NCBI RefSeq assembly: GCF_017094505.1
Contig: NZ_CP064787.1
Coordinates: forward strand, 1,984,001-2,048,000
Length of the DNA: 64,000 bases
Reading direction: 5' to 3'
Origin: Halapricum desulfuricans
GTDB lineage: Archaea > Halobacteriota > Halobacteria > Halobacteriales > Haloarculaceae
Position 1 is the stretch's first letter, and every line of letters starts with the position of its first letter. A model generated the notes under the pieces. That model ran no database searches. It was given only the letters and a program-made list of their open reading frames with translations, and was not told the DNA's origin. Positions 8,471 through 16,690 of this stretch are shown in pieces. A program made the translations under genes and the position numbers.

Positions 8471-9672
8471 CAGAACGTCGAGATGTCGCCCTCGATGACG
8501 GCCTCGGTGACGTCGGTGATGTCCGACAGTTCGTCGTCGATGGTCGCCTCGACCGCGGATTCGACGTCGGCGACCGAGACGCCGTCTTCGGTGACCAGTT
8601 GCGCGTCGGCGACGTGCGGTCGGTCGATCGGCTGGCCGATCTGACTGAGCAGGCGGATCTGTACTTCCCGGATGCCGTCGACCCGATCGGACACCGACCG
8701 GGCGATCTCGGTCGAGAGGAGGTTGTAGATCTTCCCGATGTGGTTGACGGGGTTCTTCCCGGAGGTGGCCTCCATGCTCATCGGGCGGTTCGGGGTGATG
8801 AGACCGTTGGCGCGGTTACCCCGGCCGACCGACCCGTCGTCGCCCTGCTCGGCGCTGGTCCCGGTCGTCGTGAGGTAGATCGCACCCTCGTCGTAGTTGT
8901 CGGCGGTGTTGACGTAGACGTCGACCGATCGGTCGGTGTACTCGCTCGCGAGGTCGCTGACGTATTCGCGGACGCCCTCGATCGTCTCGCGGTACTCGCC
9001 CATGTCCTCGACGTAGTCGTCGATGACCGCGACGGCGACCGTGACGTCGATGTGGTCGCCCTCGCGTTTGCCCATGACCTTGATGTCCTGGCCGACCGCC
9101 GGGTTGTCGTCGCTGTAGGGTCCGTTGAGTTTTCGTTCGGTGTTCAGCACGATCCGCTCGGTCTCGGTCAGCGGCGCGTGACCGACACCGTAGGAGGTGT
9201 CGTTGGCCATCGGGACCGCGCCGTCCTCGCCGAAGACTTCCTGGAGGTCGCCGCTCCCTTCGCCGAGTTTGACGTCGACGATCACGTCCGTCCCGACGTC
9301 CAGACTCGGGAACGTCGAATCGAGGTACTCCCGGGCGGCCTCCAGCGCGATCGACTCGGCGGGGAAGCGCCGGCCGTCGTAGGTCTTGGTCGCGCGGCCG
9401 ACCACGAGCAGATAGATCGGATCCAGCACCTCGCCGCCGCCGAAAGCCGGCGCGGCCGTCCCCGCGACCAGCTGCGTCTCGTCGGTGTTGTAGTGCAATA
9501 CCGTGCCGTAGCGGTCGAGATACTCCTGTGCGAGCGCCCGCGAGACGCTCTCGGCGACGCCGTCACAGATCGAGTCGGGATGACCGATCCCCTTCCGCTC
9601 GACGATCTCTACGTCCTGGTCTTCAACCGCTCTGTCTTCCGTCGGCTGCACGCGGATGTTCCGCCGGCTCAT
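8470..9672 (-). CDS. mat: archaeal S-adenosylmethionine synthetase
   Basis: This 400-residue protein belongs to the archaeal-type methionine adenosyltransferase family, which makes S-adenosylmethionine from ATP and methionine and is distinct from bacterial MetK. Diagnostic stretches are [17 protein letters not shown] near residue 26, [42 protein letters not shown] near 155, and the C-terminal [35 protein letters not shown]. The length is normal for the family. The stop codon lies inside the right end of the 80-bp palindromic element. Confidence 0.95.
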   Translation of the reverse strand: MSRRNIRVQPTEDRAVEDQDVEIVERKGIGHPDSICDGVAESVSRALAQEYLDRYGTVLHYNTDETQLVAGTAAPAFGGGEVLDPIYLLVVGRATKTYDGRRFPAESIALEAAREYLDSTFPSLDVGTDVIVDVKLGEGSGDLQEVFGEDGAVPMANDTSYGVGHAPLTETERIVLNTERKLNGPYSDDNPAVGQDIKVMGKREGDHIDVTVAVAVIDDYVEDMGEYRETIEGVREYVSDLASEYTDRSVDVYVNTADNYDEGAIYLTTTGTSAEQGDDGSVGRGNRANGLITPNRPMSMEATSGKNPVNHIGKIYNLLSTEIARSVSDRVDGIREVQIRLLSQIGQPIDRPHVADAQLVTEDGVSVADVESAVEATIDDELSDITDVTEAVIEGDISTF

Positions 9673-9731
9673 TGTCCGGTCTTGGCAACCCGTGGCTCTA
9701 TAACTTACGGAAACTTTTCGCGAAGGAGTGA

Positions 9732-10292
9732 TTACTCGTGGGTATCCGTCGCGTCGTCGGCGAGCAGGAGCTCGAGATACGAGATCCGCAACTGGTCGTC
9801 GACGTCGAGCCCGAGGTCGTCGAGCAGTTCGGCGGCCGCCTCGCGGGCCGATTCGATCTCGGGTTCGGTCTCGACATCGGTTTCGACCTCGACGAACTCC
9901 CCGGCGCCCTCGACCGCGTCGAGCGTGACGGTGAACCCGGAGAGCGAAAAGTACTCGCGGTCCTTGCGCACGGTCGCGACCGGTTCGAACCCGAGCGACT
10001 CGACGAGTTCGCGGGCCACTTCGGCGTCGCCGACCGTCGTCTCTAGCTCCTCGCGGGTCTTCGATTCGGCGTCGATCTTCGGGCCCTTGTACGTGATTCG
10101 AGGTTCGGCTGTGTCGTCGCGGGTCTCCTCGCGGAGGCGGAAGGCCTCGTCGGTCGCCGCGAAATCCCTGTGCGGGGCGTCGTAGTAGGTGTCGGCCTGT
10201 GTGACGCTGCCGATCCGTTCGGCACCGAGCGCGTCGAGTCGCTCGCGCGTCTGATCGTGATTCGCTCGGACCTTCAGTTCGACCTCGTACAT
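9732..10292 (-). CDS. cyaB: CYTH-fold protein, class IV adenylate cyclase type (CyaB)
   Basis: The start at 10292 (MYEVELKVRANHDQTRERLDALGA) places the CYTH signature ExExK (EVELK, residues 3-7) at the N-terminus, as the fold requires. QADTYYDAP, FRLREE, RITYKGPK and VRKDREYF follow, the ordered basic and acidic residues that line the triphosphate tunnel. Class IV cyclases, thiamine triphosphatases and inorganic triphosphatases share this fold. The annotation as cyclase follows the archaeal CyaB subgroup, and actual activity may be a triphosphatase. The length (186 residues) is typical. Confidence 0.8.
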   Translation of the reverse strand: MYEVELKVRANHDQTRERLDALGAERIGSVTQADTYYDAPHRDFAATDEAFRLREETRDDTAEPRITYKGPKIDAESKTREELETTVGDAEVARELVESLGFEPVATVRKDREYFSLSGFTVTLDAVEGAGEFVEVETDVETEPEIESAREAAAELLDDLGLDVDDQLRISYLELLLADDATDTHE

Positions 10293-10366
10293 GTCAGGGG
10301 ACACGACCGGCGCAGGGATAACAGTGCGCAACTCGTACCGGAGGCGAGTCGCCGCCCCGGCCGCCG

Positions 10367-10684
10367 CTACGCGTCGAGTTCCTCGGCGACAGTATCGGCG
10401 TCGAGCAGTTCGGGATCGATCGCGAGATCGACCTGTCCGCGGACGAACTCCGGCAGCGACTCGCTCGCGTAGACGAGCGTCCGCAGGTCGGGGTTGAGCT
10501 CCTTCGCGACCGGGATCGCGGTCGCCTGTGCGACCTCGGTCAACACGAGTGCGCCGGCCGTCTCGATCCCGGCGTCTTCCAGCGCCGACTGGTTCGCGAT
10601 GTCGAGAACCGTGACCTCGTGGCCCTGGGATTCGATCGCGGCGGCGATCTCGTCGGTGTCCGCCCCGGCGACGATGACGTGCAT
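10367..10684 (-). CDS. small TrkA-N/RCK-like nucleotide-binding protein
   Basis: 105 residues beginning MHVIVAGADTDEIAAAIESQGHEVTVLDIANQSALEDAGIETAGALVLTEVAQAT, the half-Rossmann pattern of TrkA-N domains. The usual GxGxxG is reduced to GADTDE, so NAD binding is uncertain. The C-terminal half (TLVYASESLPEFVRGQVDLAIDPELLDADTVAEEL) completes the fold without a membrane part. It is probably a cytosolic regulatory or stand-alone domain protein. Its substrate or partner is unknown. Confidence 0.7.
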   Translation of the reverse strand: MHVIVAGADTDEIAAAIESQGHEVTVLDIANQSALEDAGIETAGALVLTEVAQATAIPVAKELNPDLRTLVYASESLPEFVRGQVDLAIDPELLDADTVAEELDA

Positions 10685-10769
10685 ACAGTCCCGTCGGCCG
10701 GCGCGGGCTAATGTGTTACGTCCTCCGTCGATGGTAAGCGTCTTTCCGGTCGATCACGTGCAACGCGAC

Positions 10770-11231
10770 ATGGTCGAACTGCTCGCGCTCGCGGGGCTGC
10801 CCTTCCTGCTCGTCGGCGCGCTCGTCCTGCAGTACGGCGGCCGCCTCTCGCTCGGTCTCTATCGACGCCGCCGCCAGACCCGGACCGTCGAGGCCGAGAT
10901 CCGGGAGGTCAGCGCGACCGAGACCGACGACGGCCTCTTCGAACCCACAGTTCGCTTCCGGTATCGTTTCGACGGTCAGTCGTACGATTCGACGATCGTC
11001 CGCGAGGGAAGCGAGCCGCCGTCGGGAAGCCGCGACCTCGTCGACTCGTATCTCGCCGAGTTCGAAGAGGGCGAGACCGTCACCGCGACGCTGCTGTCCA
11101 GTATGCCCGATCAGGCCGTCCTCGAGCGCTCGACGGATCGGTGGCCGTACGTCGTCGCGGTCGTTGCGACGCTGTTGGGCGTGGCGTTTACAGCGCTGGG
11201 CGGCGGCATCGTCGTCGCCGGCGTGCTCTAG
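10770..11231 (+). CDS. DUF3592-like membrane protein
   Basis: The start at 10770 gives MVELLALAGLPFLLVGALVLQYGGRLSLGL, a transmembrane helix at residues 3-23. A soluble beta domain follows (TRTVEAEIREVSATETDDGLFEPTVRFRYRFDGQSYDSTIVREG), then a second helix at about 128-150 (WPYVVAVVATLLGVAFTALGGGIVVAGVL). The arrangement helix - beta domain with YRFDGQxY - helix is that of DUF3592 proteins, whose role is unknown. It converges with the gene at 11251. Confidence 0.75.
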   Translation: MVELLALAGLPFLLVGALVLQYGGRLSLGLYRRRRQTRTVEAEIREVSATETDDGLFEPTVRFRYRFDGQSYDSTIVREGSEPPSGSRDLVDSYLAEFEEGETVTATLLSSMPDQAVLERSTDRWPYVVAVVATLLGVAFTALGGGIVVAGVL

Positions 11232-11250
11232 GTGCGTCGAGTGTCCCGGT

Positions 11251-11565
11251 TCACTCTCGGTCGCTTCGCGCCTCGTGGCCCAGGTGTTCCTCGACGGCGT
11301 CGACTTTCTCGCTCGCCTCCTGTTCGACAGTTCGCTTGTCGTCGATCTTCAGGAACGTCTCGACGCGGTCGGCGTCGACGGCCTGATGAGCCGCCTGTGC
11401 AGCCGCGAACAACTCGTCCGGGTCGTCGGTCTCGATGATCGTCCCCATCGGCGTCGTCTCGTAGCTGACCGAAAAGTCCTCCAGCGCGGCGACGGCTTTC
11501 GCGACCTCGCCGGACATGCTCCCCTCGATCACCGGTGCGACGCTCAGAAACGCGATCAGTGTCAT
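11251..11565 (-). CDS. MTH1187/YkoF-type small protein, thiamine-binding fold
   Basis: The start at 11565 gives MTLIAFLSVAPVIEGSMSGEVAKAVAALEDFSVSYETTPMGTIIETDD. The SVAPxxEGSMSxEVAKAVAxL and YxTTPMGTIIE phrases identify the MTH1187 family (about 100 residues; ferredoxin-like tetramers related to YkoF thiamine-binding proteins). Residues 60-90 (AAQAAHQAVDADRVETFLKIDDKR) are also family-typical. The biochemical role is unsettled. Only 27 bp separate it from the upstream aminotransferase, suggesting one transcript. Confidence 0.85.
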   Translation of the reverse strand: MTLIAFLSVAPVIEGSMSGEVAKAVAALEDFSVSYETTPMGTIIETDDPDELFAAAQAAHQAVDADRVETFLKIDDKRTVEQEASEKVDAVEEHLGHEARSDRE

Positions 11566-11592
11566 GATTGCTCCACTGAATGCCAACAGGTG

Positions 11593-12738
11593 TCAAGAAA
11601 TAAAGCGCTCGATGCGATCCAGCGCCTCCTTCAGATCGTCCATCCCCGTCGCGTACGAGACCCGGAGGTGCCCCTCGCCGCCCTCGCCGAAGGCCGTTCC
11701 GGGGACGACCGCGACGTGCTCTTGTTCGAGCAGCGCCTCGGCGAACGCCTCGCTGTCGTCCCACGGCGACTCCGGGAACGCGTAAAAGGCACCCGAGGCG
11801 GGGAAACACTCGATCCCCATCTCCTCGAACCGCGAGAGCACCAGCCGACGGCGGCGGTCGTACTGCCGTCGCATCTCGGCGACGGCGTCGTCACAGCTCT
11901 CAAGCGCTTCGATCGCGGCGTACTGGGCGGTCGTCGGGGCTGACAGCATCGTGTACTGGTGGATACGGTTCATCGCGCCGATGGCCTCGGGCGGACCGAG
12001 CGCGTATCCCAGTCGGAGGCCAGTCATCGCGTAGGCCTTCGAGAAGCCGTTGAAGACGATCGTCCGCTCGCGCATGCCCGGCAGCGTCGCGATCGAGGTG
12101 TGGTCGTGCTCGTAGGACAACTCCGAGTAGATCTCGTCCGAGAGGACCACCAGATCGTGCTCGCGGGCGAACTCGGCGATCGGCTCCAGCTCCGAGCCGG
12201 TCATCGTCGCGCCGGTCGGGTTGTTCGGATAGCACAGCACCAGCGCGTCGGCCGCCTCGGCGCCGGCGTCGTACAGCGCGTCGGTGGTGAGCTTGAAATC
12301 GGTCTCCTGGGTCGTCGGCACGGGCAGCGGCTCGCCGCCGGCGAAGATCACTCCCGGGACGTAGGAGACGTAACTCGGCTGGACGACTGCGACGGTGTCT
12401 CCGGGGTCGATCACCGCACGCAGCGCCAGATCGACGCCCTCGCTCGCGCCGGTGGTGACCAGGATCTCCTCGTCGGGGTCGTACTCCAGGTCGTATCGGC
12501 GATCGACGTCCCCGGCGATCAGCTCCCGGAGCTCGCGCCGGCCGCGGTTGGCCGTGTAGGAGGTCCTGCCCAGCTCGAGGGAGGTGATCGCCGCCTCTCG
12601 GGCGGCCCACGGCGCGGAGAAGTCGGGTTCGCCGACCCCGAGCGAGATGATGTCGTCCATCTCCTCGGCGAGCTCGAAGAACCGACGGATCCCCGACGGC
12701 GGGACGGTCTCGACGCGCTCTGACGGTTCGATCGTCAT
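11593..12738 (-). CDS. PLP-dependent class I/II aminotransferase
   Basis: The 381-residue protein has the fold type I features: SLGVGEPDFSAPWAA near residue 31, the PLP phosphate-binding region around VTTGASEGVDLALRA, CYPNNPTGATMT near 170, and the lysine in FNGFSKAYAMTGLRLGYA (about 232) that forms the internal aldimine. The RVSYATGMDDLKEALDRIERF ending is normal. It probably transfers amino groups between aspartate, aromatic or branched amino acids and 2-oxoglutarate, but specificity cannot be read. Its ATG overlaps the TGA of the Lrp-type regulator by four bases, so the two are translationally coupled. Confidence 0.9.
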   Translation of the reverse strand: MTIEPSERVETVPPSGIRRFFELAEEMDDIISLGVGEPDFSAPWAAREAAITSLELGRTSYTANRGRRELRELIAGDVDRRYDLEYDPDEEILVTTGASEGVDLALRAVIDPGDTVAVVQPSYVSYVPGVIFAGGEPLPVPTTQETDFKLTTDALYDAGAEAADALVLCYPNNPTGATMTGSELEPIAEFAREHDLVVLSDEIYSELSYEHDHTSIATLPGMRERTIVFNGFSKAYAMTGLRLGYALGPPEAIGAMNRIHQYTMLSAPTTAQYAAIEALESCDDAVAEMRRQYDRRRRLVLSRFEEMGIECFPASGAFYAFPESPWDDSEAFAEALLEQEHVAVVPGTAFGEGGEGHLRVSYATGMDDLKEALDRIERFIS

Positions 12739-13223
12739 GGCGAGACCGACAGTCGATCGTCCTCGTCGTGGTCGCCGAGGACGATGCCCCGTGTCTTGTA
12801 GGTGTCCATGTGATAGTGGGTCACAGTCTGGGTAATCTCGGGGATCGGGGCGACCTTGTCGCTGATGAAGTGGCTCACTTCCCGCATCGAGTCGCCCTCG
12901 ACCTCCATGTCGAAGTCGTAGTCGCCGCTGACCAGCCGCAGTTCCTGCACTTCGGGGAACTGGACGATCCGATCGGCGATGTCGCCGTAGCTCGTCTCCC
13001 GGTCGAGCGTGACGTTTAGTTCGACGATCGCCCGAACGCGCTCGCGTTCCGTCTCCTCGAAGTCGACGACGGCCTGGTAGCCCCGGATGATCCCTTCCGA
13101 CTCGAGGCGCTCGATCTCCGCCTCGACCGTTTCGGGATCGGCGTCAGTCATGCGGGCGAGATCGTCGGTGCTGTAGCGGGCGTTCTCCTGAAGCAACTCC
13201 AGCAGTTCCTCGCTGAGGTCCAT
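12735..13223 (-). CDS. Lrp/AsnC-family transcription regulator
   Basis: The start at 13223 gives MDLSEELLELLQENARYSTDDLARMTDADPETVEAEIERLESEGIIRGYQAVVDFE, the winged HTH of the Lrp family. An effector-binding RAM domain follows (RVRAIVELNVTLDRETSYGDIADRIVQFPEVQELRLVSGDYDFDMEVEG), with the conserved GDYDF turn. Total length is 162 residues. The overlap with the aminotransferase start suggests it senses an amino acid and controls the adjacent aminotransferase (inference from operon structure). Confidence 0.92.
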   Translation of the reverse strand: MDLSEELLELLQENARYSTDDLARMTDADPETVEAEIERLESEGIIRGYQAVVDFEETERERVRAIVELNVTLDRETSYGDIADRIVQFPEVQELRLVSGDYDFDMEVEGDSMREVSHFISDKVAPIPEITQTVTHYHMDTYKTRGIVLGDHDEDDRLSVSP

Positions 13224-13315
13224 ATCGGCTTCAGAGGCCACCGCGAGCAAAAGGATTTCTCATCTGTGTGACGCCCTAAACAGTCAAACGGGGGATCACG
13301 AGTAGTCGGCCACGA

Positions 13316-15799
13316 TCAGGCTTCGAGATCGGCCTGCCAGTCGCGGACCTGGTCGGCGCTCACACCTCGGACCTGCTCGGCGATCGCGTCGGGTTCGACG
13401 CCCGCCAGATCGGTGGGCGACTCCACGCCTGCGGCCGAGAGCTTCTCGGCGGTCTTCGAGCCGACGCCGTCGAGGTCCTCGAGGTCTTCGACGGCGTTTC
13501 GCGCCCGGTACTCCTCGTAGTTGCAGATCGGGCAGCCGAGCTCCCACGGCTCGTCGTCGCCGTCGACGATCTGCAAGTGCGGGAGGTCGTGTTCCTCACA
13601 GCGCTCGTCCAGCACCTCGATCTCGCCGCGGCGGGGCAACGGCAGCGAGTACTCACACTCCGGATAGCGAGTACAGCCCACGAGCCGTGATCCGGAGCGG
13701 AGGTGCTTGATCGCCAGTTCGCCGCCGTGCTCGTCACCGCACTCGGGACACGCGCCGATAATCAGGTCCTCGTTCTCGTCGGCAGCCTCGGCCTGACAGC
13801 GCGGACACCCGTGGACGAACGTGTCGCTGCCGGCCAGCATCTTGACGTGATGGGTGTCGTGCTCCTCGCAGGTCTCGTCCATGACCAGCGGCTCGCCCTT
13901 CGAGGGCAGCGGGAGCGTGTACTCACAGTCGGGGTAGCCGTCACAGCCGACGAAGTACGACCCGTGTCGGGACTTCCGAATCACCAGGTCCGACCCACAC
14001 TCCGGGCAGGAGCCGATCGTCCGGTCTTCCTTTAACGATTCCTGAAGGTGCTCGCCGACCGCCTCGCGGGAGTCGTGCAGTTCCTCGAAGACGCGCTCGA
14101 GCATCTCCCGGGACTCGTCGGTCACGTCTTCGAGGGTGGCCTCGCCGTTGGCGATGGCGGTCATGTCTCTCTCTAACTGGGCGGTCATCTCCTCGCTGAC
14201 GATCAGCTCGGCGAACGCCTCCGCGGCGTCGACGACCGCCTTTGCCAGCGCCGTCGGCCGCGGCGGATCGCCGTCGATGTATCCCCGATCGTACAGCTTT
14301 TCGATCGTCCCGTGACGGGTCGCCTTGGTCCCGATACCCATCTCTTCCATCTTCGAGACGAGCCGCGACTGGCCGTACCGCCGCGGCGGCTGGGTCTGTT
14401 TGGCCTGCAGGTCGACGTCCTCGATCGCCAGTTGCTCGCCTTCCTGCACGTCGGGGACGTGGGTCTCGCTGGCGCTGGAGTAGGGATAGACCTCGTGATA
14501 GCCGGCTTCGAGCAGACGCTTGCCGTTGGCCTTCAGTCGCAGCCCGTCGGCGTCGGCGACCACGCGCAGGTGTTCCCAGGTGGCTGGCTCGGCGACCGTC
14601 GCGAAGAAGCGCCGGACGATCAGTTCGTAGACCTCCCACTCGTCCTCGGAGAGGGCGTTTCGGTCGGGGAACTCCCCTGTCGGGTGGATCGGCGGGTGGT
14701 CGGTCGACTCGGTGTCGCCGCGAGTCGGCTCGAGATCGTCACCATCTAGCAACGCCGCCGCGTCCTCGCCGAAGGGGCTAGTCTCGGCGAACGATTCGAG
14801 CAGGTCCACGGGCTCGAGGTCGTCGGGATAGACCGTGTTGTCCGTCCGGGGGTACGTGACGTACCCGGCGGTATACAGTTCCTCGGCGATCGACATCGCT
14901 CGCTGGGCGGAGTAGCCCAGCGAGCCGGCGGCCTGGATGAACGCGGTGGTGTTGAACGGCGCGGGCGGGGCGTCCGTCCGGGTACGGCGGCGGACGCTCT
15001 CGACTGTCGCTGTCGCCTGTTCGCGCAGCCGCTCGAAGGCCGACTCGGCCTCGCTCTCCTCCCAGATCCGCTCTGCCTCGCTGCCGTCGTCGTCGTAGAA
15101 GTACTGGGCCTCGAAACTCGTGCCGTTTTTCGCCAGTTCGGCGGCGATCTCCCAGTAGTCGTCGGGATCGAACGCCTCGATCTCGCGTTCGCGGTCGACG
15201 ATCAGCTTGAGCGTCGGGGACTGCACGCGACCGACGGAGATGAAATCGTCGCCCAGCTGGCGGGCGGACAGCGAGAGAAAGCGCGTCAGCGCCGCTCCCC
15301 AGATGAGGTCGATGATCTGGCGTGCCTCGCCCGCGGCGGCCAGATCGAAATCGAGGTCGTCGGGCTCGGCGAACGCCTGCTTGACCTCGGTTTCGGTGAT
15401 CGACGAGAAGCGTACTCGCTTGATCGGGACGTCAGTCTCCTCGCGGATGAGCTCGTACGCTTCCTTGCCGATCAGCTCGCCCTCGCGGTCGTAGTCGGTC
15501 GCAATGACGGCCTCGTCGGCCTCGCGGGCCAGGCTCCGCAGCGCCGCGACGATGTTCTCCCGGGTGGGCGATTTGACGACCTCGGCGTCGATCAACTCGA
15601 CGGGCTGGACGTCCCGCCAGTCGTTGTATTCCGTCGGGAAGTCGACGCCGACGACGTGCCCCGACAGCCCGACGCAGCGCTTGCCGCCCCACCCGTAGAC
15701 GTTGACGCCGTTGCGCCGCTCGGCGTCGGCCCCGCCGTCGCTGAGGATGTCGGCGATTCGCCGTGCGGCGTTGTCTTTCTCGGTGATGATCAACTCCAC
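13316..15799 (-). CDS. topA: DNA topoisomerase I (type IA)
   Basis: The enzyme relaxes negatively supercoiled DNA through a 5'-phosphotyrosine. The 827 residues begin, at a GTG, with a Toprim domain whose metal motif DYDREGE lies at 102-108. The catalytic tyrosine is Y316 in VTYPRTDNTVY. The C-terminal third (from about 610) carries three Cys-rich zinc ribbons (SCPECG, HGCPRC, ACPECG and related CxxxxGCxxxPxCxY units). It ends in a helix-hairpin-helix-like segment (DLDGVGSKTAEKLSAAGV). This ribbon plus HhH tail is the usual haloarchaeal form. No truncation is seen. Confidence 0.95.
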   Translation of the reverse strand: MELIITEKDNAARRIADILSDGGADAERRNGVNVYGWGGKRCVGLSGHVVGVDFPTEYNDWRDVQPVELIDAEVVKSPTRENIVAALRSLAREADEAVIATDYDREGELIGKEAYELIREETDVPIKRVRFSSITETEVKQAFAEPDDLDFDLAAAGEARQIIDLIWGAALTRFLSLSARQLGDDFISVGRVQSPTLKLIVDREREIEAFDPDDYWEIAAELAKNGTSFEAQYFYDDDGSEAERIWEESEAESAFERLREQATATVESVRRRTRTDAPPAPFNTTAFIQAAGSLGYSAQRAMSIAEELYTAGYVTYPRTDNTVYPDDLEPVDLLESFAETSPFGEDAAALLDGDDLEPTRGDTESTDHPPIHPTGEFPDRNALSEDEWEVYELIVRRFFATVAEPATWEHLRVVADADGLRLKANGKRLLEAGYHEVYPYSSASETHVPDVQEGEQLAIEDVDLQAKQTQPPRRYGQSRLVSKMEEMGIGTKATRHGTIEKLYDRGYIDGDPPRPTALAKAVVDAAEAFAELIVSEEMTAQLERDMTAIANGEATLEDVTDESREMLERVFEELHDSREAVGEHLQESLKEDRTIGSCPECGSDLVIRKSRHGSYFVGCDGYPDCEYTLPLPSKGEPLVMDETCEEHDTHHVKMLAGSDTFVHGCPRCQAEAADENEDLIIGACPECGDEHGGELAIKHLRSGSRLVGCTRYPECEYSLPLPRRGEIEVLDERCEEHDLPHLQIVDGDDEPWELGCPICNYEEYRARNAVEDLEDLDGVGSKTAEKLSAAGVESPTDLAGVEPDAIAEQVRGVSADQVRDWQADLEA

Positions 15800-16001
15800 T
15801 GTCGATCACCGTCTCGGAGACGAACACTCATTGTGCGTCCCTACGCAACGACCCGCTAATCAGTCTTTCGCCGAAAATCGCAGGACGTGATCCGGACAAG
15901 GCGCGCGTGCGATGCGCGTGTGACGTGGCGCGCATGCGTCTCGGCGCTGGAATCTCGCCCGCAGCGTCCAGAGCGTTATCGACCCGTGCGGGCGTTGCGC
16001 A

Positions 16002-16292
16002 CTATCGGAGCTGATAGCCCTTCTCGTGCAACAATGATCGAATCCGGCTCTCGTGGTCACCCTGGATCTCAATGTGGCCGTCCTTGACGGTCCCGCCCGT
16101 CCCGAGCATGGATTTCAGTTCCGACGCGAGCGATTCCATTTCCTCGTCGCTGTCGAGGCCGTCGACGATGACCATCTGTTTGCCGTATCGCCGCTCCTCG
16201 GTCCTGACCTGCAGTGTCTGAGTCGTCCGATCGAGGTCGGCTGTCGGGTCTTCGGGAACATCGAGGTCGTCCAGTGGGTTCTCTTCGGTCAC
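16002..16292 (-). CDS. translation initiation factor aIF1 (SUI1)
   Basis: The 96-residue protein has the SUI1 core: TLQVRTEERRYGKQMVIVDGLDSDEEMESLASELKSMLGTGGTVKDGHIEIQGDHESRIRSLLHEKGY. The KMLGxGGTVKDGxIEIQGDH signature binds the 30S subunit near the P site and supports start-codon selection. The short acidic N-terminal tail (MTEENPLDDLDVPEDPTADLD) is usual in halophiles. About 200 bp of non-coding DNA separates it from topA. It contains no gene that I can support. Confidence 0.93.
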   Translation of the reverse strand: MTEENPLDDLDVPEDPTADLDRTTQTLQVRTEERRYGKQMVIVDGLDSDEEMESLASELKSMLGTGGTVKDGHIEIQGDHESRIRSLLHEKGYQLR

Positions 16293-16367
16293 GATCCTGT
16301 CAGTACGTTGTCTACCGAACGCAAAGAAACTGGCGGTGAAACGAACGCGAGTCGCCGTCGAGACGCG

Positions 16368-16571
16368 CTACTCGCTGACGGTGATCGCGTCGACGGGACA
16401 GGCGTCGGCCGCCTCCTTCGCCGCCTCGATCATCGCTTCGTCCTCGAGTTCTCCCATTCCGTCGACGACGTACGCGAGGCCGTCGTCGCGCATCTCGAAG
16501 ATTTCCGGCTCCATCGATGCACAGATCTGATCGCCAACGCAAAGGTCTTGATCGACTTCGACAGTTGCCAT
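16368..16571 (-). CDS. small ferredoxin, single Fe-S cluster
   Basis: The chosen start at 16571 (MATVEVDQDLCVGDQICASMEPEIFEMRDDG) gives 67 residues, the length of mono-cluster ferredoxins. Cluster ligands are the Cys of LCVGDQIC (C8 and C14, with D11 in the place of the central cysteine) and the Cys of DACPVDAI near the C-terminus. The Cys-x2-Asp-x2-Cys pattern is that of ferredoxins that hold a 3Fe-4S or a 4Fe-4S cluster with an Asp ligand. The electron partner is unknown. An in-frame extension upstream lacks conservation. Confidence 0.88.
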   Translation of the reverse strand: MATVEVDQDLCVGDQICASMEPEIFEMRDDGLAYVVDGMGELEDEAMIEAAKEAADACPVDAITVSE

Positions 16572-16690
16572 TGGAGACACCATTCGGAGGTTGTCGATTC
16601 GACCCATAAAAGTAGCCATTTCGGTGAGGGCAAACACGGGGCGGGGACCACATCTTGATAGATATGGCAGACGGCCTGCGCTCGCCGGGA